Shown here in pieces: positions 8,782-16,449 of a stretch of DNA of 64,000 bases (its first letter is position 1; the number at the start of each line of letters is the position of its first letter). The DNA is from Paenisporosarcina sp. OV554. Lineage in GTDB: Bacteria; Bacillota; Bacilli; Bacillales_A; Planococcaceae. Where the stretch lies: positions 62,001 through 126,000 of the forward strand of contig NZ_QBUC01000001.1 of NCBI RefSeq assembly GCF_003058165.1, in the 5' to 3' direction. The position numbers and the translations under genes were made by a program. The notes below the pieces were generated by a model. It was given only the letters and a program-made list of their open reading frames with translations. It searched no databases and was not told the origin of the DNA.

Positions 8782-9357
8782 ATGAAGAAAAAAATGTTTG
8801 GTCTGATTATTGTCGCAATCCTGATTTCCATCATGATTGTTGGATTTGTAAAGGGGAATGTCGATACAGAAGAGTCGTTTTCTAATGAACAAAAGGGTGT
8901 GGATCTACTAGATGTAACATCTGAAGAAGGCTTAACAAAAGGGAACTTGGCACCAGACTTTACTCTAACTACACTAGATGGCAAAAAGGTTCAACTATCT
9001 GAATTAAAAGGGAAAAAAGTCATTGTCAATTTCTGGGCAACATGGTGTCCGCCATGTAAAGCCGAAATGCCTCATATGCAAAATTTTTACGAAGATTTTT
9101 CTGATGAAGAAAATGTGGAAATTTTAGCAGTCAACTTAACAAGTGAGGATAAGGAAGAAAGTGTGCAGAATTTTGTTCAAGATTATGGATTAACTTTCCC
9201 GATTCCGCTGGACACAGAAGGAGTGGTTGGAGAGACGTTTCAAGCCATTACGATCCCAACGTCTTACATGATAGATACGAAAGGGCGTATTCAAAACAAA
9301 ATCGTAGGCCCGATGGATGAAAACATGATAAAAGATTTTGTTTCAAATTTAGATTAA
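8782..9357 (+). CDS. Membrane-anchored thiol-disulfide oxidoreductase (TlpA/ResA/StoA type)
   Basis: The protein is an extracytoplasmic thioredoxin-like protein of 191 residues. An uncleaved N-terminal anchor (residues 1-24) precedes an acidic linker and an AhpC/TSA-redoxin fold starting near APDFTLTTLDGKKV. The active site is WCPPC (Cys 89 and Cys 92), preceded by VNFWATW, and the cis-proline is in ITIPTSYMID. Such proteins keep cytochrome c cysteines or sporulation proteins reduced. Here the neighbours are a membrane protein of unknown function and ctpB, so the client is not evident. ATG 8782 is chosen over the adjacent ATG 8779 because it is seven bases from GGAGG. All catalytic features are intact. 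Confidence 0.9.
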   Translation: MKKKMFGLIIVAILISIMIVGFVKGNVDTEESFSNEQKGVDLLDVTSEEGLTKGNLAPDFTLTTLDGKKVQLSELKGKKVIVNFWATWCPPCKAEMPHMQNFYEDFSDEENVEILAVNLTSEDKEESVQNFVQDYGLTFPIPLDTEGVVGETFQAITIPTSYMIDTKGRIQNKIVGPMDENMIKDFVSNLD

Positions 9358-9437
9358 TAATAAATCTGGCTTCTTCTTGTCGTATTGCCCGCTACTCGTT
9401 CATACAATGAAACGAAGAAAGTAGGGGGCGATATTTA

Positions 9438-10871
9438 TTGAAAAGAAGCCGGGTTTTTTTATTTGCATTTTTAGTTATTTTGATTCTTTGTTTACTCATG
9501 TTTTGGACTCCGTTTAAAAAAGACAAGTCAGCTAGTAATACGATAAGTCAAATGTCACCAATTGATGAAGCTTATGAACGGATTTTAGCTAGCTCAGTTC
9601 ATCCGGTAGAAGGGAAACTGTTGATTGAAGGCGCTCTTCGAGGAATGGCTGAAACGCTTGGGGATCCTTACAGTAAGTATATGACTAAAGAAGAAGCTAA
9701 ATCGCATCGGGAATCATTGTCGGACGAGCGCGTGGGTATTGGTTTAGAAATTGTTGAAAGTAAAGGACGTTTTATCGTGGTAACGCCTTTGAAAGAATCA
9801 CCAGCAGAAAAAGCAGGCGTTAAACCTTACGACGAAATTGTACAAGTAGATGGAGAGCGAGTCGACGGAAAAAGTTTATCTGATTTGCTAAAAGCTATTA
9901 AAGGTAAAAAAGGAACGAATGTTACTTTAACCGTCTTTAGAGAAACAGAAGATCGCCATATGGAACTAAGTATGGTGAGATCGGCACTGCAAATTCACAC
10001 CGTTTCTAGTGAGCGTATCGAACAAGATAATTCGGCAATTGGCTATGTAAGTATTTCAATTTTTGGTGAAAAAACTGCAGAAGAATGGGAACAGCAAACC
10101 CGCACTTTGGTCAAGCAAGGGATCGACGGCTTATTAATTGATGTTCGAGGAAATCCAGGCGGATATTTACATAGCGTAGAACAAATCATTGGTACGATGT
10201 TGAAAAACGGACAGATCTTCGCTTATATGCAAGATGCCAAAGGTGTTCTCGAACCTTTGCCAGTGAAAGCAACAAATGTAGATGACTACTCAAAAGTAAT
10301 GAAGAAGATTCCGATTGTGTTGTTGCAAAACGAAGGCAGTGCTTCCGCAAGCGAAGTGTTGAGTGGTGCATTAAAATCAAACCAACGTGCACTCATTGCA
10401 GGTTCTAAGAGCTTTGGGAAAGGTACTGTTCAGGAAACGTGGGAACTAACCAATGGAGGGGAAATGAAACTATCCTCGCATAAATGGTTAACACCAAAGC
10501 AACAGTGGATTCATGGAAAAGGCATAGTAGCCGATTTTAAAGTTGAATCAAATGAGCTTTACCAGCTAGAGCCGTTGCCTATTAGTGGCACTTATCAAGT
10601 AGGAGATTTTCATGAAGATATCATTTATGGACAAAAAGTATTAAAGGCATTAGGATATCCTATTACAAAAGTTAATGGATATTTTGATGAAGATACGGCA
10701 AAAGCAGTGTTGAAATTCAAAAAAGAAAAGAAACTACAAACTGATGCGATTATGAATACAGAGTTTTATCAATCAGCTAGAGAGACGATTTTGACGTATA
10801 AAACGAGCAAGAAAAATGACGATCAACTGCAAAAGTCCTTAGGTTATTTATTCCACTCTATTCAAAAGTAG
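9438..10871 (+). CDS. ctpB: Carboxyl-terminal processing protease, S41 family with PDZ and peptidoglycan-binding domains
   Basis: This secreted, membrane-anchored serine protease has 477 residues. One N-terminal anchor (8-25) is followed by a PDZ domain (about 95-180, with GIGLEIVESKGRF and SPAEKAGVKPYDEIVQVDG). The S41 catalytic core contains the nucleophile in NEGSASASEVL (about 301-306) and the general base Lys 328 in SFGKGTVQ. The C-terminal peptidoglycan-binding repeat (about 395-450) contains NGYFDEDTAKAVLKFKKEK. CtpB of B. subtilis cleaves SpoIVFA during sporulation and lies at the same place between ftsX and minJ, which supports the symbol. The start is TTG 9438, nine bases after GTAGGGGG. 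Confidence 0.9.
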   Translation: MKRSRVFLFAFLVILILCLLMFWTPFKKDKSASNTISQMSPIDEAYERILASSVHPVEGKLLIEGALRGMAETLGDPYSKYMTKEEAKSHRESLSDERVGIGLEIVESKGRFIVVTPLKESPAEKAGVKPYDEIVQVDGERVDGKSLSDLLKAIKGKKGTNVTLTVFRETEDRHMELSMVRSALQIHTVSSERIEQDNSAIGYVSISIFGEKTAEEWEQQTRTLVKQGIDGLLIDVRGNPGGYLHSVEQIIGTMLKNGQIFAYMQDAKGVLEPLPVKATNVDDYSKVMKKIPIVLLQNEGSASASEVLSGALKSNQRALIAGSKSFGKGTVQETWELTNGGEMKLSSHKWLTPKQQWIHGKGIVADFKVESNELYQLEPLPISGTYQVGDFHEDIIYGQKVLKALGYPITKVNGYFDEDTAKAVLKFKKEKKLQTDAIMNTEFYQSARETILTYKTSKKNDDQLQKSLGYLFHSIQK

Positions 10872-10891
10872 AAAAAACCTATACGCATTCT

Positions 10892-10935
10892 ATCAACGGT
10901 TTGTTACAATGGAAAGAAATGCACGAACCGTTGAT
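10892..10935 (+). promoter_or_regulatory. Inverted repeat in the minJ leader
   Basis: ATCAACGGTT (10892-10901) and AACCGTTGAT (10926-10935) are perfect reverse complements, separated by 24 bases that include TACAATGG. The right arm abuts the GGGTGGTG ribosome site of minJ. It may be an operator or an RNA hairpin that limits minJ translation. Confidence 0.4.
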
Positions 10936-10952
10936 TGGGTGGTGTTTGGTTT

Positions 10953-12122
10953 ATGTGGCAAGAGATAGGATTAGAGTTGTTAAAAGGGATCAGTAAATTA
11001 TTTATCAATCCATTATTTTACATTGCAATTCTTTTCGCAATACTCCTGGGATATGTTCGTGTGAAAAGAGAAAGACGTTCTTTTCGAACGCGTATTTTAT
11101 GGGGTTGGACAGAAATGAAGAGAATGTTTGCGGACATCTGGATTTTTGCAGTTATTCTTTCAGTACTTAGTATTGGTATTGGTTTAACCGTAACGACAGA
11201 TTGGATTGCAACGTATAGTATCATCAGTGCCATTCTAGTAATGCTTTTCATGTATCAATTGGGTTCACCAATTGTAGCAGCTGCATTAGCTATCGGAGCA
11301 TTGTGGATTGGATATGAAACGAATCTCACATTCTCGTTTTTGACTTTTGATTGGTTTGGAGAAATGAACTGGATGCAATTGTCATTGCCTGTTGCCTTAA
11401 TTATCGGTGCAACAGTAATTGTTGAAGGTCTACTCATTAGTAAAACTGGTGCTGAATCTGCTTCACCAATTTTAGTGAAGTCTTCTCGTGGACTAACAGC
11501 TGCAAGTTATTTATCCAAGCGTTTATGGATGATTCCCTTGCTTGTGATAGTGCCAGGAGATGTCATTCAGGAGTTTTCTCCATACTGGCCTCAATTTTCA
11601 TTCGGTAGTGAATCATTTGGGTTGGTATTATTTCCAGTTGTAATTGGCTTCCAACAAAAAACTCGTCGTTCACTGCCAGTATATTTATTCCCGAAACTTG
11701 GAATGTCTGTTGCAGCTGTTGGTCTAGGTACTGTGATTTTATCAATAACTGCATTTTGGTTCCCCGTGATGGCAGCAATTAGTTTAGCTATTGGTGCAAT
11801 TGCCCGTATTGGTGTTTGGATGAACTTTGCAATCAAAGAACGACAAGGAAATCACGCTGTTGCTCCCAAAGATTCAGGAGTAATGATTGCGGGTGTCTTA
11901 CCCGATTCGCCAGCTGAAAAAATGGGACTTGTTATTGGTGAGTGTATTCGTAGAGTAAATGGTCAAACAGTTTCAAACGAAAGAGAATTATATGAAGCAA
12001 TTCAGATAAACGCGGCACATTGTAGACTTGAAATTCTCGATCATCAAGGAGAAGTGCGATTACGTCAACATGTTATATATCGTCACGATCACCATCGTCT
12101 CGGTTTATTGGTCGTAAGATAG
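10953..12122 (+). CDS. minJ: Cell division topological determinant MinJ (PDZ membrane protein)
   Basis: MinJ bridges DivIVA to MinD at poles and septa in Bacillus. The 389-residue protein has several membrane segments in residues 1-300 and a C-terminal PDZ domain starting near KDSGVMIAGVLPDSPAEKMGLVIGE. The motif LFINPLFYIAILFAILLGYVRVKRERRSF near the start is characteristic of the family. ATG 10953 is preferred over the in-frame TTG 10935 because GGGTGGTG lies eight bases before it and the alignment with MinJ starts there. Position between ctpB and csbA matches B. subtilis. Confidence 0.88.
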   Translation: MWQEIGLELLKGISKLFINPLFYIAILFAILLGYVRVKRERRSFRTRILWGWTEMKRMFADIWIFAVILSVLSIGIGLTVTTDWIATYSIISAILVMLFMYQLGSPIVAAALAIGALWIGYETNLTFSFLTFDWFGEMNWMQLSLPVALIIGATVIVEGLLISKTGAESASPILVKSSRGLTAASYLSKRLWMIPLLVIVPGDVIQEFSPYWPQFSFGSESFGLVLFPVVIGFQQKTRRSLPVYLFPKLGMSVAAVGLGTVILSITAFWFPVMAAISLAIGAIARIGVWMNFAIKERQGNHAVAPKDSGVMIAGVLPDSPAEKMGLVIGECIRRVNGQTVSNERELYEAIQINAAHCRLEILDHQGEVRLRQHVIYRHDHHRLGLLVVR

Positions 12123-12132
12123 GAGAACATTT

Positions 12133-12378
12133 ATGGAATCTATGGTTACCAAATTTATTTTAGCTTTATTATTACCCGGAGTGCTCGTTATATTATTTAC
12201 ACGAATTACGTTCTCACATATAGTAGCGTTGATATTAACGGTCGCCCTGATTACTGCATCCGTATATGCAGGATATACACATACTTGGTTGCTGTACGTC
12301 GTCGATGCTTTATCCTTAACTATCGGGTTTTGGTATGCAACACTTATGATGAAACGCGGCAAGAAACAGGAAGATTAA
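12133..12378 (+). CDS. csbA: CsbA-family small membrane protein (DUF2198)
   Basis: This protein has 81 residues and two or three membrane segments. The stretch FILALLLPGVLVILFTRITFSHIVAL matches the CsbA family, whose founding member is a SigB-controlled protein of unknown function lying between the minJ region and uvrBA in B. subtilis. It starts 10 bases after minJ with AGGAGA before ATG 12133. Here it is followed by a terminator rather than by uvrBA, so conserved gene order ends at this gene. Confidence 0.8.
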   Translation: MESMVTKFILALLLPGVLVILFTRITFSHIVALILTVALITASVYAGYTHTWLLYVVDALSLTIGFWYATLMMKRGKKQED

Positions 12379-12382
12379 ACGA

Positions 12383-12420
12383 AACGACTTTACACTCATG
12401 TGTAAAGTCGTTTTTCTTTT
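12383..12420 (+). terminator. Terminator after csbA
   Basis: AACGACTTTACAC pairs with GTGTAAAGTCGTT around TCAT and is followed by a long T run. Confidence 0.93.
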
Positions 12421-12443
12421 TTTGAATGAGAAGAATGGTGCTG

Positions 12444-12473
12444 TAAAAAAACGAGCGGCTAATAAGCCCTCGC
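12444..12473 (-). terminator. Minus-strand terminator after the M20 remnant
   Basis: On the minus strand GCGAGGGC, TTATTA, GCCGCTCG (one bulge) is followed by seven T. It lies just after the remnant's last open codons. Confidence 0.65.
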
Positions 12474-12485
12474 TGTATAACACAT

Positions 12486-12738
12486 TTATTCTTCATTCTT
12501 CGCTTTAAGTGCTACCTGATGAAGTAATTCTGGTGCGCTCAATAAAAGGCAGTGTCATGACCAGATACACTAAGAGTCACTTCAAAATCAAATTCTCGCT
12601 TAAAGAATAGCTAGCAAACACTTCTTCATTACCAATTTCAGGTTTCGCATGAATTTCTTGTGCCAATGAGATAATTCGTTCTGAATGGCTATCGATACTA
12701 TCATAAATCTGTGATTTTAAATCAATTACCAATGTCAT
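12486..12738 (-). pseudogene. Decayed M20-family amidohydrolase (frameshifted, internal deletion)
   Basis: A good ribosome site (GGAGGAATTCAA) precedes ATG 12738. The first 53 codons contain AQEIHAKPEIGNEEVFAS, a match to the HxxPExGxEE start of M20 peptidases and amidohydrolases. A frameshift near 12590 ends this frame at TGA 12577-12579. The shifted frame continues the family pattern with EFDFEVTLSVSGHDTAFY before another stop. A third short stretch, PELLHQVALKAKNEE, ends at TAA 12486-12488 and looks like the normal C-terminus. A gene of about 1.2 kb is thus reduced to its two ends. The call rests on motif recognition over short segments. Confidence 0.65.
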
Positions 12739-12905
12739 TTGAATTCCTCCGTTTTTTTATTAGTAAAGACCTTTGCAAGTTGCTCTTGATTTTACGGAAC
12801 CTCCTTCTAAATAAATTACTTTCACTCGGAAATTGAGAACTCCCTGAAAAGGAAAATAATTGATTCCGCAGGCAATTTTAGCGCATCATCCTTCTATCTC
12901 TGAAC
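12739..12905 (-). other. Gene-free leader or remnant before the M20 pseudogene
   Basis: On the minus strand the segment holds one frame reading DDALKLPAESIIFLFREFSISE before a stop, then a second Shine-Dalgarno-like AAGGAGG with no following gene. It looks like the 3' scrap of another lost gene rather than a riboswitch: no T-box, SAM, lysine or TPP signature is present. Confidence 0.3.
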
Positions 12906-12955
12906 GAAAAAAAGAGAGCCTTCTTTTTCTTATACTCAAGAAAAAGAAGGCTCTC
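12906..12955 (-). terminator. Long perfect hairpin terminator (minus strand)
   Basis: GAGAGCCTTCTTTTTCTT (12914-12931) and AAGAAAAAGAAGGCTCTC (12938-12955) form a perfect 18-base stem with a six-base loop. On the minus strand the stem is followed by TTTTTTT. It is the first terminator downstream of azlD. Confidence 0.85.
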
Positions 12956-12990
12956 CGAATTTACGGAAAACCATCTCGTTCTCATCTTCC

Positions 12991-13090
12991 AAGCGATTAG
13001 GTACATTCGCTTGCAGGAGTTGGCACAGTGTTCAACAATTAAGTTGAACCCGCTGCCGAGACGTCAAAGGGCCTGTCCCTCGGTCTCTCT
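12991..13090. repeat. Palindromic intergenic segment with ATTAGGTACAT core
   Basis: Three hairpins lie in a row. They are AAGCGA-TTAGGTACAT-TCGCTT (12991-13012), GTTCAAC-AATTAA-GTTGAAC (13030-13049), and CCGAG...AGGG-CCTGT-CCCT-CGG (about 13056-13088). The first shares ATTAGGTACAT and the following CGCT with the centre of the palindromic element at 16307-16449. The 67-codon open frame across 13011-13214 shows no protein-like composition. Confidence 0.5.
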
Positions 13091-13228
13091 AGATAAGAAA
13101 GTGATGTGTAGCTATAAAATCGTTGCAAGAATTGATTATGACTTTACTCCTTTCGAAATAACTCGTCAACTTATTTTCAATAATAAGACTATTCAGACGA
13201 TTAGTGAAGGATAGGAATGGTAGATAAT

Positions 13229-13331
13229 TTGTACAACCTGGCGGGAGCCTTCGTCAACCTGGAGAACCACTCCGTCAACCTGGAGCATCACTTCGTCAAC
13301 CTGGCGAGTCACTCCATCAACCTGGACCATG
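13229..13331. repeat. 21-bp tandem array, CAACCTGG core
   Basis: CAACCTGG recurs at 13234, 13255, 13276, 13297 and 13318, exactly 21 bases apart. The 13 bases between cores are only partly conserved (for example AGAACCACTCCGT and AGCATCACTTCGT). It lies in the 3' region of azlD and is not coding on either strand. Confidence 0.9.
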
Positions 13332-13345
13332 TAACAAAAAATCTT

Positions 13346-13654
13346 CTAGCCTATCAAACTATAAATAGCTAATACTGCGATGGATCCCATTACCACTATG
13401 ATGACGTTTGCTCCAGCAAATGCTAATGCGAATGCGGCGACGGCACCAATAAAGCCAAATAATAAATTGCCTTCTTGTACGAATAGGATGGCGGGAAATA
13501 TTAAAGCACCTAATACAGCAAAGGGAATATTTCTTAATACACCACTAACAAGCGGTGGTAATTCACGTCCTTCTAAAAAAGTTAACGGAAAAGCACGTGG
13601 AATATAGGTCACAATAGCCATTCCGAGAATAATCCACCAATACCACTTTTCCAT
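13346..13654 (-). CDS. azlD: Branched-chain amino acid transport protein AzlD
   Basis: This 102-residue protein has four short membrane segments and is the small subunit of the AzlCD exporter family, which exports leucine, other branched-chain amino acids or azaleucine. Typical features are the N-terminal YWWIILGMAIVTYIPRAFPL and GALIFPAILF. It overlaps the end of azlC by one base, so the two are translationally coupled. The length is normal. No terminator follows directly; the first strong one is about 390 bases on. Confidence 0.9.
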   Translation of the reverse strand: MEKWYWWIILGMAIVTYIPRAFPLTFLEGRELPPLVSGVLRNIPFAVLGALIFPAILFVQEGNLLFGFIGAVAAFALAFAGANVIIVVMGSIAVLAIYSLIG

Positions 13655-14340
13655 TAGGCGACACGTCCTTTCCGAGCATATAGAATTTCAACCAAAATCG
13701 CGGAACCCAAAGTGGCAACTAGAATTGCCCAGCCGGTTGATAATAAGCCACTCCAATACAAGGCGCAGTGAATGACTGCCCCGAATAACGCAAGCAATGC
13801 CACTTTTCGATTGCCTTTCATAGAGGGTACGAGCAAGCCTACAAACATTGCATATAATGCAATAGACATGGCTGCTTGAAGGAACGCAGGCAAATTAGCG
13901 CCAATAACGTGTCCGAGTGCTGTAAAAACTACCCAGCTGCCATAGGAAATTAATATGACGCCTGCAGCAAAGGATGTCCGAATATTATCTCGTTTTTGTG
14001 TAGCTAATACCGAAAATGTTTCATCTGTAACCCCAAATGCATAAATGGCTTTTTTCCAACGGGCATCAGGTTGCATCTTTTCGTTCAATGATGCCGTCAT
14101 TAAAAAGTGACGTATGTTGACGACAAACGTATTTAGAACAATTAAAATGGGATCAACGCCTGTTGAGATTAATGTTAACGATATGTATTGAGCAGCACCT
14201 GCAAAAACAAACATGCTCATAGCCGTTGCCTCCCACATAGATAAGCCGGTTGTTTTAGCAAGTAAACCAAAAGTTAAAGCAATTGGACAGTATCCGATAG
14301 CGATGCTTAAACCGGCTCGAATTCCATTCGTAAATGTCAT
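13654..14340 (-). CDS. azlC: Branched-chain amino acid exporter AzlC
   Basis: AzlC is the large subunit of the exporter: 228 residues with about seven membrane segments. The family motifs GIRAGLSIAIGYCPIALTFGLLA near the start and the TSLNEKM/ASLNEKMQPDARWKKAIYAFGVTDETF region are present. It is first in a two-gene operon read leftwards, diverging from an XRE-cupin regulator 77 bases away that probably controls it. The ribosome site (GAGAGGAGCAG on the minus strand) precedes ATG 14340. The actual substrate cannot be told from sequence. Confidence 0.92.
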   Translation of the reverse strand: MTFTNGIRAGLSIAIGYCPIALTFGLLAKTTGLSMWEATAMSMFVFAGAAQYISLTLISTGVDPILIVLNTFVVNIRHFLMTASLNEKMQPDARWKKAIYAFGVTDETFSVLATQKRDNIRTSFAAGVILISYGSWVVFTALGHVIGANLPAFLQAAMSIALYAMFVGLLVPSMKGNRKVALLALFGAVIHCALYWSGLLSTGWAILVATLGSAILVEILYARKGRVA

Positions 14341-14417
14341 GTGTCATCTGCTCCTCTCGCTGAATGTTTAATAGATTATACAACTGTATGTTAAAATAAA
14401 CAACGAGAGGTGAAATT
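14341..14417. promoter_or_regulatory. Divergent azlC / XRE-cupin promoter region
   Basis: The 77-base region carries ribosome sites for both genes at its ends and a small inverted repeat ATAC-AACT-GTAT (about 14378-14389) near the middle. It is a plausible operator for the divergent regulator. Confidence 0.4.
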
Positions 14418-14999
14418 ATGGAACAGATGAGACGTAATTTAGGTGTTCAGTTAAAAAAAATTCGTTACCAACGTGGGATGAGTTTAGATGATATGGCGAA
14501 ACTGACAGATGTTAGTAAAGCACAACTTGCACAAATGGAAAAAGGGGAGTCAAATCCGACTGTATCTACCATTTGGAAGATTGCCGATGGATTGAAAATT
14601 AGTTTCTCTTCTCTTTTACAACCACCAAAATCTACTGTAAAAAAAATCTCATCTTCAGAAATTCCATTCGTAACAGAAGACGAAGGAAGATATCGTGTAT
14701 TTTCTATTATTCCGTATAGTCCAGAACGTGGTTGGGAACTTTACAGGATTGAGTTAGATCGACACTGTTCTTATGAAAGTGTTGCTCATATGGATGGAGT
14801 GGAGGAATCTTTAACGGTGGTCACTGGAGAATTGAAAATTATATTAGAAGCTGAAGAGATTCAACTTGAATCAGGTGACACCTTGGTTTTTTCTGGAAAT
14901 CAAACCCACCATTATATAAACACCAGTGAAACCACGTCTATTATTCATCTAATCATTACATATCAAATGTTTGATACGGGCTGGTCTCGGGAAAACTGA
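14418..14999 (+). CDS. XRE-family transcriptional regulator with cupin domain
   Basis: The protein has 193 residues. An N-terminal helix-turn-helix of the XRE class occupies residues 8-62 (MSLDDMAKLTDVSKAQLAQMEKG, with the recognition helix SKAQLAQME). A C-terminal cupin-2 barrel (about 110-180) contains EESLTVVTGELKI and DTLVFSGNQTHHYIN, the usual small-ligand or metal-binding pocket. This architecture often controls an adjacent amino acid transporter. Here it diverges from azlCD, so it probably senses a branched-chain or related amino acid and controls export; this is inference. The start is ATG 14418 after GAGAGGTG. Confidence 0.88.
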   Translation: MEQMRRNLGVQLKKIRYQRGMSLDDMAKLTDVSKAQLAQMEKGESNPTVSTIWKIADGLKISFSSLLQPPKSTVKKISSSEIPFVTEDEGRYRVFSIIPYSPERGWELYRIELDRHCSYESVAHMDGVEESLTVVTGELKIILEAEEIQLESGDTLVFSGNQTHHYINTSETTSIIHLIITYQMFDTGWSREN

Positions 15000-15031
15000 A
15001 GGATAACTATTATATTTTGAGGATGAAGATC

Positions 15032-15670
15032 ATGTTCGATTGGTTAACAACAGAAAATTTATTAGAACTAACAAGGGATTACAAATCACTTGGACCTCTC
15101 ATCGGATTCTTACTACCATTTTTAGAATCTTTTTTACCATTTTTACCCCTATTTGCATTCGTTTTTGCCAATGCTAGCGCATATGGTTTATGGATAGGCT
15201 TTTTAATATCTTGGGCTGGGACTGCTATCGGTTCATATATTGTGTTTTTAATCATTCGCAAATATGGTCGTGCGCGCTTTCTTAGCATCATGACCAGACA
15301 TGAACGTGTTCAGAAATTAATTCATTGGGTTGAAACGCATGGATTTGGACCGTTATTTTTATTATTATGTTTTCCGTTTACCCCGTCTGCACTCGTAAAT
15401 GTTGTGGCAGGCCTATCAGATATAAAAAAGAATACGTATTTATGGACGTTACTTGCTGGTAAATTTGTGATGATTTTAACCATAAGTTTTATTGGCTATG
15501 ACATTAAAGCTCTTATCACACAACCAATACGAACAGCTATAGTAGTGGCAGTTATCGTATTATTATGGCTTTTAGGTAAGCAAATTGAACGAAGGTTAAA
15601 TGCACGAGTTGAAGCGGATTTTCGATTGATTCAAAAAGAAAGACAAAAGGGAAAGGGGCCCATGGTTTGA
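15032..15670 (+). CDS. yhjE: VTT/TVP38 (DedA-like) membrane protein YhjE
   Basis: This 212-residue membrane protein of the VTT superfamily contains the re-entrant stretch LIGFLLPFLESFLPFLPLFAFVFANA and the second re-entrant segment FLLLCFPFTPSALVNVVAGL. VTT proteins act in lipid scrambling or flippase functions. The start is ATG 15032 with GAGGA eight bases upstream; an in-frame TTG at 15017 is too close to that site. It overlaps sipV by four bases and the pair precedes addBA, the same order as B. subtilis yhjE-sipV. A mild positive-charge tail ends the protein. Confidence 0.82.
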   Translation: MFDWLTTENLLELTRDYKSLGPLIGFLLPFLESFLPFLPLFAFVFANASAYGLWIGFLISWAGTAIGSYIVFLIIRKYGRARFLSIMTRHERVQKLIHWVETHGFGPLFLLLCFPFTPSALVNVVAGLSDIKKNTYLWTLLAGKFVMILTISFIGYDIKALITQPIRTAIVVAVIVLLWLLGKQIERRLNARVEADFRLIQKERQKGKGPMV

Positions 15671-16239
15671 GTTCATTGAAACAGGAGGCTTGGGAATGGG
15701 CTAAAGCCATTATTATTGGCATATTAATCATTGTCGTCATTCGCTCCTTAGTAGTAACGAATTACTCAGTTTCAGGTCAATCAATGCAGCCCACACTCCA
15801 AAGTTCGGATAAAGTATTAGTAAGTAAAATTTCATATACCGTTGGCGACATTGATCGCTTGGATGTGTTAGTTTTTCATACGGATGAAAATGAAGATTAC
15901 GTTAAACGAATTATTGGAGTCCCGGGAGATGTTATTACGTACTATAATGACAATCTTTTTATTAATGACAAGCGTGTGGAAGAACCTTTCTTGCAATCAT
16001 ATGATGCCTTTGATGATCCGAATGAAAGATTGACAGAAAATTTCACACTTCAAACGCTCACAGGAAGATTGAGAATCCCAGAAGATTCCTATTTTGTCCT
16101 TGGTGACAATCGCAGGCAAAGCCTCGACAGTCGTTATTTTCAGTTTGTGAAGAAAGATGATATCGTCGGAAAAGTTGTTGCAAGATATTGGCCACTTGAA
16201 ACAGCCACCATTGATTTTACAGGTAAAAATCCCGAATAA
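15667..16239 (+). CDS. sipV: Type I signal peptidase
   Basis: This enzyme removes signal peptides from secreted proteins at the outer membrane face. The 190-residue protein has one N-terminal membrane segment (about 13-31), the catalytic Ser 39 in SGQSMQPT, the catalytic Lys 80 in YVKRIIGVPGD, and the conserved box GDNRRQSLDSR. It belongs to the single-anchor Gram-positive type. Start TTG 15667 overlaps the end of yhjE (TTGA). The symbol follows its place next to yhjE and addB; which of the Sip paralogues it matches best cannot be settled here. A weak terminator-like region follows. Confidence 0.9.
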   Translation: MSSLKQEAWEWAKAIIIGILIIVVIRSLVVTNYSVSGQSMQPTLQSSDKVLVSKISYTVGDIDRLDVLVFHTDENEDYVKRIIGVPGDVITYYNDNLFINDKRVEEPFLQSYDAFDDPNERLTENFTLQTLTGRLRIPEDSYFVLGDNRRQSLDSRYFQFVKKDDIVGKVVARYWPLETATIDFTGKNPE

Positions 16240-16306
16240 TTTCCACCTCTTGCAGTAGTTCTGTACAATAGAGGTAGGGAAGAAATTTCGGGATTTTTTA
16301 TATGAA

Positions 16307-16449
16307 GTTCAAAAAGTCCGCTAAAAATAACTTTCGGATCTCTTCGTTGGCTTGCTTCTCCGCTCCTCACGTATTAGGTACATACGCTGTGGTGCTCGAA
16401 GACTACGCCGCCTTGACCTCCTCGGTTCTTTTTATGCTCCTTTTTGAAC
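16307..16449. repeat. Palindromic MITE-like element between sipV and addB
   Basis: Perfect 10-base terminal inverted repeats GTTCAAAAAG (16307-16316) and CTTTTTGAAC (16440-16449) bound a 143-base segment. It is itself an imperfect long palindrome, centred on CACGTAT-TAGGTAC-ATACG near 16368-16385. It has no coding capacity. The central core recurs at 12993-13010. Confidence 0.65.

Noticed and set aside
12739-12905. Riboswitch leader before the M20 remnant
   Set aside because: No conserved core of T-box, SAM, TPP, lysine or glycine classes could be found; the region reads as a decayed gene end.
13011-13214. Open frame of 67 codons between csbA and azlD
   Set aside because: It starts inside palindromic repeats, has no ribosome site and no protein-like pattern.
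13229-13331. CRISPR array
   Set aside because: The unit is only 21 bases with an 8-base core, the intervals are partly conserved and there are no cas genes.
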